The notes under the pieces are model-generated. The model did no database searches, had not been told where the DNA came from, and worked only from the letters and a program-made list of their open reading frames with translations. A program made the translations under genes and the position numbers. From an uncultured Prevotellaceae bacterium (lineage in GTDB: Bacteria; Bacteroidota; Bacteroidia; Bacteroidales; Bacteroidaceae), in assembly GCA_900315075.1 (NCBI GenBank), contig OMXV01000020.1:1-64000 (forward strand): 64,000 bases of DNA, written 5' to 3'. This document shows positions 15,406 to 25,117 of this stretch, piece after piece. Each line of letters starts with the position of its first letter. Positions within the stretch are counted from its first letter, which is position 1.

Positions 15406-15431
15406 GATCTCTATTTCAGGTTTATACCGTT

Positions 15432-15573
15432 TATCACGAATTATTAGAATTTACGCTTGTAACGCTTATCTTTTTATCACGAATTTGAGAATTAAAGAAT
15501 ATTGGCAATCTTATCTAATTCATATCACGAATTATTAGAATTTGCACTTGGGGCGCTTGTCCTTTTATCACGA
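15432..15573. repeat. Duplicated spacer segment upstream of the PAP2 gene
   Basis: A 28-bp word beginning TATCACGAATTATTAGAATT occurs at 15432-15459 and 15523-15550 (26 of 28 identical), each followed by a CGCTTATC/CGCTTGTC plus TTTTATCACGA block. This is a 91-bp-spaced duplication. The 15406-15637 spacer holds no gene. Confidence 0.65.
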
Positions 15574-15637
15574 GATTTGTGCAGACCCACTGACCAACGG
15601 AAGGTAATTTGAGAATTATAGAATTTGGCTGATATCG

Positions 15638-18205
15638 TCAGATTTCCTCCAGTTTGCTTTCTTGCATCCACCCTTCTCTACCGTCAACCATGCGTATTTC
15701 CCTCCATCCTTTGATAGATTTATCGGTGATTTCAACTTTTGTACCTTCGTGAAGTACAAAAGCGTTGGCTGCATTATCTTCTGGGTTTTTCTTCACATTG
15801 ACAGTAGGCGCCATGACTATCGCTCCGTTTTCATTATCGAGCATCCGTTTCTGTTGATAGGCAAACAAGTTTGCCAACAAGAAAAGGATAAAGAATGCCA
15901 CGGCACCATAGAATCCAATCTTCCGATAATTGATTCTCTCGGCAAAGAGATATAACAGCAACAAGGCTAAAACCAAAACGATAGACACCACAGCAACTGC
16001 AGCCCATGCGTCAACACTAATCATGCAAACTAGACCTTTATACCATGACACAAAGAACACATTTGAGTCGGGATTGATTTTGTCGATGGTCTTCGACCGT
16101 GCCAGTTGCAAATTGAACCTGATATCTCCATCGCTGGGCGACAAGATGTATGCCCTTTCATAATTAAGGATAGCCATGGGAATTTCTTCTGTTCTATAAT
16201 ATGCATTACCTAAATTATAGTACAGGTCAGCGCTCTTTCCCTGCTTTAGTAGTTCCTCATAATCCTTGATAGCCTGCTGGTAGTTTCCTTTTTTGTATGC
16301 AGCATCAGCCTCTTCCTTTGTCACCGCCATAGTAGATAGCGGAAGTAAAAGCATCATCAAGAGAAGTGCCGTCTGAGCGGTATTTTTTCTACCTTTCTTC
16401 GCTTTCATATCATCCTCAATTTTTGTTATGGCATCGACAGCTGCATCAAACGTACGGTTCATATTACCTTTGGAGTCACCGGGGGCATATCTTTCAAATT
16501 CACACTCATCGAGTGCTTGGATGAATTTATCCACAGTGGTTTCACCCACACCACTCTCGGTGAGTCTTTCCCTGACATTATCCCTCGAGAGTTGTTCGAC
16601 AGGCATATTGAGTTTGTCGCCCACATATCCCCACAATGCCCTGAGCACTTCGTCGTAGAACGCATTGTTGTCACCTTTGTCCATGAGCTTACTGGCTTCT
16701 TTGAGCCTTTTTGTCGCCACCTTGTTGGCTTTCTTTCCCCTCATCTTTGTGACATTGGCATTGTCGATGGCTTTTTTCCTAAAGACGAGAAGGAGTATCA
16801 AGAACACCAATAGTGGTACGAGGATGGAAATCCAGTACACCTTCGACCCAAAGAATAGTTTTTCTGGATTTTGCACAGACGCTTTTCCCTCCTTGATAGG
16901 ATAGATGTCCTTATTGGAATAGTCGGCAAATTCATCTGCATCGGAGTTTCCATCACCCTCGAGAACCTTCAATTCGAAAGGCTCAGTCTCAATAGTCTTA
17001 TACGTTCTTGAATCTGTATCAAAATATGTGAGTTTGACACCAGGAATGGTATAGTTACCTTGGTTTCTTGGTACGGCTAAGAAGTCGAAAATCATGTCTC
17101 CCTCCACGCCATTGATTGTGAGGTCGGTCTTATCGGTCACCTTGGCGTCGTATTTGTCGAAATCCTTGGGAAATGCCACGTCGGGCTGCTTGAGGAGCCT
17201 CAGATTTCCATGTCCGCCTATGATCACTCTAAGATTAATAGGTTCTCCAGCCTTTACTTCATCTTTATCGATTTCTGCAGAGATTTTGAAATTTCCCACC
17301 GCCCCGGTAAAGTCCATGGGTCGTGAAGGCAAAGAATCCACCTGCAAGGTAAGTCCATTGGCTACGAGTTCCCGTTCCCTAACAATATAATCTGAGCCGC
17401 CATTAAAGAAAGCCTCCATAGGATCGACATTGGCTACTCGCTGATTGACCTCGGCTTTGAAATTCACTTCTGGCACATTCAGTTTTCCAGTCATCTGTGG
17501 ATAGACGATGTATTGTCTGCACTTAATAACGGCATAATTTCTACCATTAATATTCTCAAAGCTATGGTTATCAGGCAGTTCTATTTCCTGCAGTTGGCAG
17601 CCTTTAACATCCAACGAACCTCCTGACAAGCCATTAGGTCTAACATCGGGAAGAAAGCAGAGATAATAGGTCAGCACAATGGGTTCTTGCTCATAGATGT
17701 GCGTTTTGCTTGCATTCACCCTGATAAAGATATCGCGGTCGGTGATGGCAGAACCCTCATTTCTCATCGAAGGCCCTTGGTTTGGGTCATTATGGAATTT
17801 TGTCTGACCATTATTGCCGCCAGCCCCGGCCACAGCTTTCACATGTGCCGAACTTGACGTGAGAGTCTTGCCCGACAGGTTGAGTCTTGCCGGTGGTATG
17901 GTATAGTCGCCAGGTTTTTCAGCCTGCAGCATGAATGTATATGTGGTAGAAGCATTTGTAGTCACATGTCCATTAACATTGCTATAACTCTCCTGCTGCG
18001 ACACACTTGGTCCGTATGCCACCACCAGTCCGTCGGGCAGTTCATCAAGCCTCGGAGTCTCTCCTGATGTGGTTGAGTGAATGGTGTATTCCAGTCTGAA
18101 AAGCTCACCCACCGACACTCGCGAGGGTACTTGCACACTGAGATTCTGTGCCCACGAAACCATCGCGAGACACATACACCCTACCAAAAACAAATATCTT
18201 CTCAT
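15638..18205 (-). CDS. BatD-BatE fusion protein of the aerotolerance operon
   Basis: An 855-residue protein. Residues 1-19 are a signal peptide, about 20-460 a BatD-type region of repeated beta-sandwich segments, 465-487 a membrane helix, and 490-600 a cytoplasmic helical part. At about 605-625 a second signal-like hydrophobic stretch (ALLLMMLLLPLSTMA) follows KKGRKNTAQ, then TPR repeats (630-700, YYNLGNAYYRTEEIPMAILNYERAY), two membrane helices (about 715-770) and a bacterial SH3 domain (about 785-855). The last part is a whole BatE. The relic signal sequence at the joint marks where two genes were fused. It ends the leftward Bat operon. Confidence 0.85.
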   Translation of the reverse strand: MRRYLFLVGCMCLAMVSWAQNLSVQVPSRVSVGELFRLEYTIHSTTSGETPRLDELPDGLVVAYGPSVSQQESYSNVNGHVTTNASTTYTFMLQAEKPGDYTIPPARLNLSGKTLTSSSAHVKAVAGAGGNNGQTKFHNDPNQGPSMRNEGSAITDRDIFIRVNASKTHIYEQEPIVLTYYLCFLPDVRPNGLSGGSLDVKGCQLQEIELPDNHSFENINGRNYAVIKCRQYIVYPQMTGKLNVPEVNFKAEVNQRVANVDPMEAFFNGGSDYIVRERELVANGLTLQVDSLPSRPMDFTGAVGNFKISAEIDKDEVKAGEPINLRVIIGGHGNLRLLKQPDVAFPKDFDKYDAKVTDKTDLTINGVEGDMIFDFLAVPRNQGNYTIPGVKLTYFDTDSRTYKTIETEPFELKVLEGDGNSDADEFADYSNKDIYPIKEGKASVQNPEKLFFGSKVYWISILVPLLVFLILLLVFRKKAIDNANVTKMRGKKANKVATKRLKEASKLMDKGDNNAFYDEVLRALWGYVGDKLNMPVEQLSRDNVRERLTESGVGETTVDKFIQALDECEFERYAPGDSKGNMNRTFDAAVDAITKIEDDMKAKKGRKNTAQTALLLMMLLLPLSTMAVTKEEADAAYKKGNYQQAIKDYEELLKQGKSADLYYNLGNAYYRTEEIPMAILNYERAYILSPSDGDIRFNLQLARSKTIDKINPDSNVFFVSWYKGLVCMISVDAWAAVAVVSIVLVLALLLLYLFAERINYRKIGFYGAVAFFILFLLANLFAYQQKRMLDNENGAIVMAPTVNVKKNPEDNAANAFVLHEGTKVEITDKSIKGWREIRMVDGREGWMQESKLEEI

Positions 18206-18226
18206 ACATTGAAAGTTCTAACGTTC

Positions 18227-19066
18227 CTACCAATTTTTGTTCAGAGTTCTTGACTGACTTGCACTTTTGGCTCTTCCTAATTTCTCCTGTGTTTCTTGTT
18301 CTTTTCTATTGACAGCATCAAGCATTCTCTGCATATTCTGTTCGCTCATCTGAGGTTGGTCTTGCTGGCCATCCCCTTGCTGGTTTTGACTTCTATTATT
18401 CTGGTCTTGATTATTTTTATCTTGGTTTTGGTCTTGATTCTGGTCTTTGTTTTGGTTCTGCTGTTGGTCTTTGTCCTTGTCTTTATCTTGTTGATCCTTA
18501 TTGTCTTTTTGATTATCCTGATTTTGCTGATCATTCTGGTCTTGCTGGTTGCCGTCTTTGTTTTGCTGCTTCTTCAGCTGCCATTGGCATAGTGCAAGAT
18601 TATATCTAGTCTCCTCGTCATTGGGATTATTTCTCAATGCTTCTTTGTATGCTTCGATGGCCATTTCTAATTTACTCCATTTCTGATAGATCCATCCTAT
18701 ATTATGATACGACATAGCCCTTCGTATCGGGTTGACCTCTAATTGAGCGGCAGCAACAAACAAGCTATCAGCCTTTCTGAATAAGGAATCGACTTCATTC
18801 ATTGTATTGGTTTGCTCGCTGGAAGACAGTTTTATCCCTTTTTGCAAGATTGCCCTACCCCTATTATACAGTGCCTGAGGATTGAGCGAGTCGATTTGCA
18901 TTGCCTTTAAATATTCTGTGGCAGCATCATCTACCCTCCCATGCCTGAACATTCTGTTTCCCTGACGGATATGCCATCTATCGTTTTTCGACTGTGCCTG
19001 GACAGGTGCCACGTATGTCATCATGGCAAAAGAGACAAGCATAAAAAAGATATATTTTTTCATCAT
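18227..19066 (-). CDS. batC: BatC: secreted TPR protein with Gln/Asn/Asp-rich tail
   Basis: A 279-residue protein with signal peptide 1-24 and TPR units at about 30-75 and 115-165 (LNPQALYNRGRAILQKG, YHNIGWIYQKWSKLEMAIEAYKEAL). Residues about 170-250 are almost entirely Gln, Asn, Asp and Lys. In the Bat system BatB and BatC are thought to form a periplasmic complex. The start overlaps the end of batB by 4 nt. The low-complexity tail is expected to vary in length between strains by repeat slippage. Confidence 0.88.
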   Translation of the reverse strand: MMKKYIFFMLVSFAMMTYVAPVQAQSKNDRWHIRQGNRMFRHGRVDDAATEYLKAMQIDSLNPQALYNRGRAILQKGIKLSSSEQTNTMNEVDSLFRKADSLFVAAAQLEVNPIRRAMSYHNIGWIYQKWSKLEMAIEAYKEALRNNPNDEETRYNLALCQWQLKKQQNKDGNQQDQNDQQNQDNQKDNKDQQDKDKDKDQQQNQNKDQNQDQNQDKNNQDQNNRSQNQQGDGQQDQPQMSEQNMQRMLDAVNRKEQETQEKLGRAKSASQSRTLNKNW

Positions 19067-20109
19067 GCTTTTATTTCACCTCCTTTATTATGTCTTGTAA
19101 ACAACCTCACATTCTTGAGCAGTGGGTTTTTCCTCTCGAGTACAACTATTTCGATAATAAGCAGCAGCAAAGCCAAAATTCCCACAAATTGGAACTGCTC
19201 CCCATGTTCGGTATACACTATAGTTGTAATTTCTCCCTTTTGCATTTTCTCAATTTCATGGTCAAGAATCTTCTGGGCTTCACTTGTATTATCCACATGG
19301 ATATAAACGCCACTACCAGCTTCGGCGATATCCTTGCACATCTTTTGATTGAGACGGGTGATGACTGTCTCGCCAGTATTGTCGGTGAGATATTGTCCGT
19401 TAGGCATTTTTATAGGCGACCCCTTGTCGGAACCCACACCCAAGACAAAGACTCTCACACCTTTTTCCTTAGCCTTTTTAGCTGCCTCTATGGCACCTTC
19501 CTCATGATTTTCACCATCGGTGACAAGGATGATGGCCTTTCCTGCCTCATCATCTGGCGTAAAACAATCCATTGCCATGCTGATGGCAGTTGCCACATCG
19601 GTTCCTTGTGTTCGTATCATCGATGGCGAGATAGTCTGCATAAACATTTTTGCCGACACATAATCATTGGTGATTGGTAGCTGGACAAAAGCATCGCCGG
19701 CATAAACAATCAGTCCTACCTTGTCTTCGTTGAATTTATCCACCATATTCTCCACCATCATCTTCGACTTTTCCAGCCTTGATGGCACCACATCCGTGGC
19801 ATACATGGAATTCGACACATCCATACATATCATGGTCTCTATACCCTGTTTTCTCACAGTGTTGTCGTTTTCTCCCCATTGAGGTCTTGCAAGCATGAAG
19901 ACGAGTAAAGCCAATGCCGCTTGCAGCAACCAGAATTTGACCATAGGCCTATATTTCGATACCCCCTGCATCAAATCTTCTACGAGCGTGGGGTCTCCAA
20001 ATCTTTTGAGTCTGCGTTTTCGATTTCTGATATACCAGAATCTTATCAGTGCCATGACTGGTATGAGCAGCAATAGCCAAAGGTATATCGGACTTTCAAA
20101 TCTAAACAT
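19063..20109 (-). CDS. batB: BatB: membrane von Willebrand factor A protein
   Basis: A 348-residue inner-membrane protein: two N-terminal helices (about 8-26 and 58-76), a vWA domain (about 88-290) with the MIDAS motif DVSNS and the LVTDGENHEEG loop, and a C-terminal helix (about 308-328). The vWA faces the periplasm, judging by the flanking helices. It lies 86 bp after batA and overlaps batC by 4 nt. Confidence 0.88.
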   Translation of the reverse strand: MFRFESPIYLWLLLLIPVMALIRFWYIRNRKRRLKRFGDPTLVEDLMQGVSKYRPMVKFWLLQAALALLVFMLARPQWGENDNTVRKQGIETMICMDVSNSMYATDVVPSRLEKSKMMVENMVDKFNEDKVGLIVYAGDAFVQLPITNDYVSAKMFMQTISPSMIRTQGTDVATAISMAMDCFTPDDEAGKAIILVTDGENHEEGAIEAAKKAKEKGVRVFVLGVGSDKGSPIKMPNGQYLTDNTGETVITRLNQKMCKDIAEAGSGVYIHVDNTSEAQKILDHEIEKMQKGEITTIVYTEHGEQFQFVGILALLLLIIEIVVLERKNPLLKNVRLFTRHNKGGEIKA

Positions 20110-20195
20110 ATTTTTATTAATTTATGAGTTCTTGAGTTTTTGTGAGTTTTGGGATGATTTCCTAACTTCTAACTAAATAAACTTCATACTAACCA

Positions 20196-21194
20196 TCACG
20201 GCAATCTTCTGAGGATAGTGATTCTTAGCAGCATCTCAAGGAGCAGTGCAATGATGGCAGCGATGACGAAGGGCTGATACCCCTCATGTGTCTCGCTTTG
20301 AATTTTCTCATACAGTTTGGATTTCTCCAGTTTGTCGATATCATTATAGATACGTCTCAGGTCATCGGAATTGGTTGCCCGATAGAAATTACCATTCGTG
20401 GTGGCCGCAATTTCCTTGAGTGCCCTTTCGTCGATTTCCGACTTGATAGGCACATACTGTACTGTGCCTGCCACGATATTGGGCATTGTGGTCACCTTGT
20501 CGGTACCCACTGCTATGGTATAAACCCTTACTCCCATACTCTTGGCCATCTCAGCAGCAGTGGCCGGTGAGATGTCACCCATATTATTTGTACCATCGGT
20601 GAGCAGTATCACCACACGGCTTTTGGCTTTGCTATTTTGCAGCTTGGTCAGCGATGTGGCGAGTCCCATACCAATAGCTGTGCCATCTTCGATGAGTCCA
20701 CTTGCAGCGATATCTGTACGCACATTATGCAGCAGTGTCAGCAGCGTGCTATGTTCCACTGTCATAGGGCACTGTGTGAAAGCTTCACCAGCGAAGATGG
20801 TCAGTCCGATATTGTCATTTTCACGTTTAGCCACAAATTCTGCAGCAGTTTTCTTGGCCGCCTCTAATCGGTTTGGACTAATATCTTGTAATAACATACT
20901 GGTGGATACGTCCATCGAAATCATGATATCAATACCCTCCACCGTTTTGGTTTCCAATGAGTTATGTACCTGCGGCCTTGCCATGGCTGTTACAATGAGA
21001 GTGAATGTAAGCATTCGCAGCACCATGGGCACATGCAACAACCACATTCTCCAACTTTTCGGTGCAAACCGATAAGCGTTGGTGTCGCTCATACGCATAG
21101 TGGGTTCCGTCTTTCTCCGAAAGAGGAAATACCATAGCAGATATGGTATGAGGAGAAGCAACAGCAGGAAATATTCTTTATTGGCAAATTCCAT
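20196..21194 (-). CDS. batA: BatA: membrane von Willebrand factor A protein
   Basis: A 332-residue paralogue of BatB with two N-terminal helices, a vWA domain carrying DVSTS and LLTDGTNNMGD, and a C-terminal helix (about 308-326). Together with MoxR and the DUF58 protein it belongs to the MoxR-vWA chaperone-like systems; in Bacteroides fragilis this operon affects aerotolerance. Gap to the upstream gene is 39 bp. Confidence 0.88.
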   Translation of the reverse strand: MEFANKEYFLLLLLLIPYLLWYFLFRRKTEPTMRMSDTNAYRFAPKSWRMWLLHVPMVLRMLTFTLIVTAMARPQVHNSLETKTVEGIDIMISMDVSTSMLLQDISPNRLEAAKKTAAEFVAKRENDNIGLTIFAGEAFTQCPMTVEHSTLLTLLHNVRTDIAASGLIEDGTAIGMGLATSLTKLQNSKAKSRVVILLTDGTNNMGDISPATAAEMAKSMGVRVYTIAVGTDKVTTMPNIVAGTVQYVPIKSEIDERALKEIAATTNGNFYRATNSDDLRRIYNDIDKLEKSKLYEKIQSETHEGYQPFVIAAIIALLLEMLLRITILRRLP

Positions 21195-21233
21195 TTTTCA
21201 ATAATTTTTCTTTTCAGACTATTGTCATCTACA

Positions 21234-22319
21234 TCAAAAGACGAGAAGATAGACATTCCAACATACGATTGCAAAAACCGCCAGAATAACAATTGAAAGA
21301 GCGGCAATAACAGACAAGATAATACGTCTTGACTGCCTCGACCGTTTGTCTTCCTCTGAGATGGTGGGTTCGATTTTCTGCACAATAGGCATGTTCTCCA
21401 TCTTCGTCTCGTTGATAAATGCCACTACGCTCTCGAGTCCTTTGTCTTTCTCGTCATCCCTTGTCGAATACTTAGCGAATTTCACCAGGTCGGCAGTCTC
21501 AAGCAACTGTTTAAGTTCTTCTATTTTCTCTTGGTCGGCCTCTTCCCTAAGTCGCTGTATGATTTCAGAGCTTGTCATTTCCATGGCATTGAATCCGAAT
21601 CTTTCCTGCAGATACTTACGGAAGGTATCGGTAAGAGCCGTATAATACTCTTTCTGATCCGATGAAGCATTGAGTTTTTCTTTCTTGATTCGGTTGATTT
21701 CCTTCAAGGCAGTCTGATGAGGCAACATTTTCCTGACAAATCGGATTTTGGCGATAATGGGTTTGTTGTCTCTCAGTCTCACGATAAGGTAGAACATCAC
21801 CACAGCGAGCAAGATGAGTATGAGGCTAAACCAGAACAACGGTGACCATTCCGACCATTGGAAGGGGTTGTCCTGGACATCCTTTGGTGGATAGAATTTA
21901 TTGACATTCGTCGTATCCACTGGCACAGTAGAAACATTGAGTTTCAAGCTGTTGCTCTTATACTCATTACCATCTACCAGCACGTTGAAGGCAGGCAGTT
22001 CGTACTGATTCTCATCAAACGATGTGACGGTATATTCTTTTCTCACCTTCATCTCATTGTTGCCAAGGCGGAGAGTATCCAAGTTCTTGGCACCCAAGAC
22101 TTCTACCCCTTGAGTGATAATGGCCTTGTCGGCAAATATGGGCATGTTGACATCCTGCCCTTCTTTCACCTTGACAGAGAGGGTGACGTGCGCCTGCTCT
22201 CCGATTCGGATGTTCATGGAGTCGATAGCCACTTCTACTTTCACTTGGGCACGGATGCTCAAGGGCAGCATGAGAGTGAGTAATAAAAGATATTTTAGCG
22301 TTTTCATTGAAAATGTCAT
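21234..22319 (-). CDS. BatD-like membrane protein of the Bat operon
   Basis: A 361-residue protein with signal peptide (about 1-24), a periplasmic beta domain (about 25-165; VKVEVAIDSMNIRIGEQAHV is a BatD-like start), a membrane helix (about 173-193), a cytoplasmic helical region (about 200-320; typical YYTALTDTFRKYLQERFG) and a second membrane helix at the C-terminus (about 337-357). This layout recalls DUF4381/BatD proteins found between DUF58 and BatA. Its separate function is not established. Confidence 0.75.
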   Translation of the reverse strand: MTFSMKTLKYLLLLTLMLPLSIRAQVKVEVAIDSMNIRIGEQAHVTLSVKVKEGQDVNMPIFADKAIITQGVEVLGAKNLDTLRLGNNEMKVRKEYTVTSFDENQYELPAFNVLVDGNEYKSNSLKLNVSTVPVDTTNVNKFYPPKDVQDNPFQWSEWSPLFWFSLILILLAVVMFYLIVRLRDNKPIIAKIRFVRKMLPHQTALKEINRIKKEKLNASSDQKEYYTALTDTFRKYLQERFGFNAMEMTSSEIIQRLREEADQEKIEELKQLLETADLVKFAKYSTRDDEKDKGLESVVAFINETKMENMPIVQKIEPTISEEDKRSRQSRRIILSVIAALSIVILAVFAIVCWNVYLLVF

Positions 22320-22332
22320 TTTAGACTTACAA

Positions 22333-23205
22333 TCAGGATCTCATGGCAAAGAGCATCATCAGCGCCTTGACATAGTCGTCGTTGGTGGCTATGGAGACGT
22401 TATCGACACTGCTTTTATTGAACAGTTGCCTAAGGTCGGCCTGTCTTTTCATCCAGTAAGCTGTATGTGCACGTCGTAGTTTTTTGCTCGACGTATCGAT
22501 AATCATCTCATGGCCAGTCTCTGCATCCTGTATCTTTATCATTCCCACATTAGGCAATTCCTTGGCTCTCGGGTCGTAGATTTGGATAGCCACAATATCG
22601 TGCTTTCTACTGCAAATGGTGAGTGCATTGTCGAACGACAGCCTTGTGTAGAAATCGCTCAGCAGGAATGCTGTGCATCTGCGTTTCATCACTCTTGTAA
22701 GGAATTCCACAGCCATACCCACATCGGTCCTCTTGCTCTCAGGTTTAAAGTCGAGCATCTCGCGGATGATGTATAGGATATGTTTTCTTCCCTTTTTGGG
22801 AGGGATGTATTTCTCGATATGGTCGGAGAAGAATACTACACCGATTTTGTCATTATTCTGGATGGCACTAAAGGCGATGGTTGCTGCAATTTCTGCCACC
22901 AAGTCGCGTTTTGTCTGCTTGATGGTACCGAAATCGAGCGAGCCACTCACGTCCACAAGCAACATGACGGTGAGTTCGCGTTCCTCTTCGAATACTTTCA
23001 CGTAAGGACGGTGGAAGCGCGCGGTAACATTCCAGTCGATGTCTCTCACATCGTCACCATACTGGTATTCACGCACTTCGGCAAATGCCATACCCCTTCC
23101 CTTGAAGGCGGTATGGTATTGTCCTGCAAAAATATTCTGGCTCAGTCCGCGTGTCTTGATTTCTATTTTGCGAACTTTTTTGAGCAAATCCGCTGTTTCC
23201 ATCAA
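22333..23205 (-). CDS. DUF58 protein of the Bat operon
   Basis: A 290-residue cytoplasmic protein with the DUF58 signature YQYGDDVRDIDWNVTARF near residue 47 and a degenerate vWA-like fold with LLVDVSGSLDFG near 82. DUF58 proteins pair with MoxR ATPases. Its start overlaps the end of moxR by 4 nt, so the two are coupled. Confidence 0.92.
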   Translation of the reverse strand: MMETADLLKKVRKIEIKTRGLSQNIFAGQYHTAFKGRGMAFAEVREYQYGDDVRDIDWNVTARFHRPYVKVFEEERELTVMLLVDVSGSLDFGTIKQTKRDLVAEIAATIAFSAIQNNDKIGVVFFSDHIEKYIPPKKGRKHILYIIREMLDFKPESKRTDVGMAVEFLTRVMKRRCTAFLLSDFYTRLSFDNALTICSRKHDIVAIQIYDPRAKELPNVGMIKIQDAETGHEMIIDTSSKKLRRAHTAYWMKRQADLRQLFNKSSVDNVSIATNDDYVKALMMLFAMRS

Positions 23206-24197
23206 GGAACCTCCACTTTGTTGAGAATTTTGCTGACGATTTCCTCGCTTGTGACATTTGCTGCCTCTGCCTCGTAAGACAGTCCGATACGATGACGCAA
23301 CACATCATGTGCCACAGCCCTGACGTCTTCGGGTACCACATATCCACGACGTTTGATAAATGCGTATGCCCTTGCAGCCTTGGCGAGATTGATACTGGCA
23401 CGTGGTGAGCCACCAAAGGTGATATAATCTTTCAGTTCGTTAAGTGAATATCTGTCGGGGTATCGGGTGGCGAATACAATATCAGCAATATACTGTTCGA
23501 TTTTCTCGTCGATATAGACTTGTCTCACCACCTGGCGAGCGTCGATAATCTCCTGGGCTGTGGTGACTGGTTTCACCTCAGGCAGACTGTTGCCAAGGTT
23601 TTCACGAATGATAAGACGCTCTTCCTGAATGGTAGGATAGTCGATGATGGCCTTCAGCATGAAACGGTCAACCTGTGCTTCAGGCAACTGGTAAGTACCC
23701 TCCTGTTCGATAGGATTCTGTGTAGCCATGACAAGGAAGGGGTCTGGCAGGTGGAAAGTCTTCTCTCCGATAGTGACCTGATGTTCCTGCATCGCCTCGA
23801 GCAGTGCGCTCTGCACTTTGGCCGGAGCGCGGTTGATTTCATCAGCAAGCACAAAGTTTGCGAACACTGGGCCCTTCTTCACTTGGAAATTTTCCTCTTT
23901 CTGCGAATAAATCATCGTGCCGATGACATCTGCCGGCAGCAAGTCGGGTGTGAACTGTATTCGGCTGTATTTAGCATCGATGAGTTGTGCCAGTGTCTTA
24001 ATGGCTAATGTCTTTGCCAAACCTGGTACACCTTCGAGCAAGATGTGTCCATCACTCAGCAATCCTATGAGCAGCGAATCGACAAGATGTTTCTGCCCTA
24101 CGATTACCCTATCCATACCCATCGTGAGACTATTCACGAATGCACTTTGTTGTTCGATTCTTACGCTTATCTCGCGTATATCCATTGCTTCTGACAT
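23202..24197 (-). CDS. MoxR-family AAA+ ATPase
   Basis: A 331-residue ATPase heading the Bat operon. Walker A GVPGLAKTLAIK (about 57-68), Walker B VLADEINRAP (about 114), sensor 1 in MATQNPIEQEGTYQLPEAQ and the arginine finger region DRFMLK follow in order. MoxR proteins act as chaperones for vWA proteins such as BatA and BatB. An ATG at M1 is used; a second Met at residue 5 is possible. Confidence 0.94.
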   Translation of the reverse strand: MSEAMDIREISVRIEQQSAFVNSLTMGMDRVIVGQKHLVDSLLIGLLSDGHILLEGVPGLAKTLAIKTLAQLIDAKYSRIQFTPDLLPADVIGTMIYSQKEENFQVKKGPVFANFVLADEINRAPAKVQSALLEAMQEHQVTIGEKTFHLPDPFLVMATQNPIEQEGTYQLPEAQVDRFMLKAIIDYPTIQEERLIIRENLGNSLPEVKPVTTAQEIIDARQVVRQVYIDEKIEQYIADIVFATRYPDRYSLNELKDYITFGGSPRASINLAKAARAYAFIKRRGYVVPEDVRAVAHDVLRHRIGLSYEAEAANVTSEEIVSKILNKVEVP

Positions 24198-24293
24198 ATT
24201 GTAATGTAATGATTAGTTCCTAAAAAAGACTTTGGTCTCTATACATTTCCACCAAATAGCAGGTGTTTACAACCCACAAATGTTAAATTTGTC

Positions 24294-24302
24294 GCAAAAT
24301 TA
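24294..24302 (-). promoter_or_regulatory. -7 box for the Bat operon
   Basis: TAATTTTGC on the minus strand, about 95 bp before the moxR start. No clean TTTG at -33. It is the best candidate start point for a transcript of about 8.7 kb. Confidence 0.5.
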
Positions 24303-24349
24303 CAACAATATTCTTTTTTTGGTGTCAAAAGGTGTCTAAATAATATTAA

Positions 24350-24385
24350 AAAAGATTCCTAAAACTTACATTTTAAGAATCTTTT
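24350..24385. terminator. A/T-rich bidirectional hairpin
   Basis: AAAAGATTC-TAAAA pairs with TTTTA-GAATCTTTT around CTTACA, flanked by A on the left and T on the right. It could stop transcription from either side, for example from the cinA-like gene's direction. Confidence 0.5.
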
Positions 24386-24457
24386 AACGTTATGGGGCGA
24401 TAGTAACAGATGTTTACAGTAAATCTGAGGAGGAAATGGTGTTTTTTTCTGAATGGA

Positions 24458-24476
24458 GCGACGGCAAAACCGTCGC
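24458..24476. repeat. Hairpin GCGACGG-CAAAA-CCGTCGC
   Basis: Perfect 7-bp stem. The core GACGGCAAAACCGTC recurs inverted at 26308-26322, so it is a dispersed element. The rest of 24198-24573 holds no gene; its end (about 24540-24570) carries short CTAAAAA words. Confidence 0.6.
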
Positions 24477-24573
24477 CTACGGAGAAAATAGTAGGGAGAA
24501 ATAAGATTCATCATGACGGACATGACAATATCTAAAAACTCAAGTCTTTAAACTAAAAACTAAAAACTATAAT

Positions 24574-25092
24574 CTATAGATATTCCTCCTCGTTTTTGGG
24601 TGGCAAAGTCTCTCTCAGGAAATCTATGAGAGATTGTAGAGCAGTGACAGTGGCGATGGCGAGATTTTTGTCTCTTCCAAAATCGTCTTCCAATTTGATG
24701 GTTCTGATGTCATTGGCATCACCATAAGCCAACCAGATGGTTCCCACGGGAATATCTTTTGTGCCGCCGCCAGGACCAGCAATGCCTGTCACTGCAACAG
24801 CCACATCCACATTGAGGGCATTGATGGCACCCTTGACCATCTGCCTTGCCACCTCCTCACAGACAGCGGTTTGTTCTTCCAATACCTCATGACTTACTCC
24901 GAGCAACCGCTCTTTTATCTCGTTGGTGTATGATACGATGCCACCCTTGAAATATTCTGAGGCACCAGGTGTGGCTATAATCGCCTCGGCTATCCTTCCA
25001 CCAGTACAACTCTCAGCAGTTCCAAGTGTCTTTCCAGACTCATACAATAGTGTTTGTATCTCGCGGCTTAATACTTTATTTTCTAAATCCAT
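24574..25092 (-). CDS. CinA-family C-terminal domain protein (nicotinamide-nucleotide amidase type)
   Basis: A 172-residue stand-alone CinA C-terminal domain that deamidates NMN to nicotinate mononucleotide in characterised relatives (PncC). Motifs: TLGTAESCTGGRIAEAI (residues about 22-38), GGIVSYTNEIKERLLGV (about 50) and VTGIAGPGGGTKDIPVGTIW (about 100). The N-terminal MoCF-like domain of full CinA is absent, as in E. coli PncC. It lies 25 bp downstream of tsaD. Confidence 0.92.
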   Translation of the reverse strand: MDLENKVLSREIQTLLYESGKTLGTAESCTGGRIAEAIIATPGASEYFKGGIVSYTNEIKERLLGVSHEVLEEQTAVCEEVARQMVKGAINALNVDVAVAVTGIAGPGGGTKDIPVGTIWLAYGDANDIRTIKLEDDFGRDKNLAIATVTALQSLIDFLRETLPPKNEEEYL

Positions 25093-25117
25093 AATTTTGA
25101 TATTGATTGGGTTATCT

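Noticed and set aside
18296-18592. Very hydrophobic plus-strand frame (Leu/Ile/Val-rich)
   Set aside because: It is the antisense of the Gln/Asn/Asp-rich tail of BatC; complement of CAA/GAT codons reads as hydrophobic residues.
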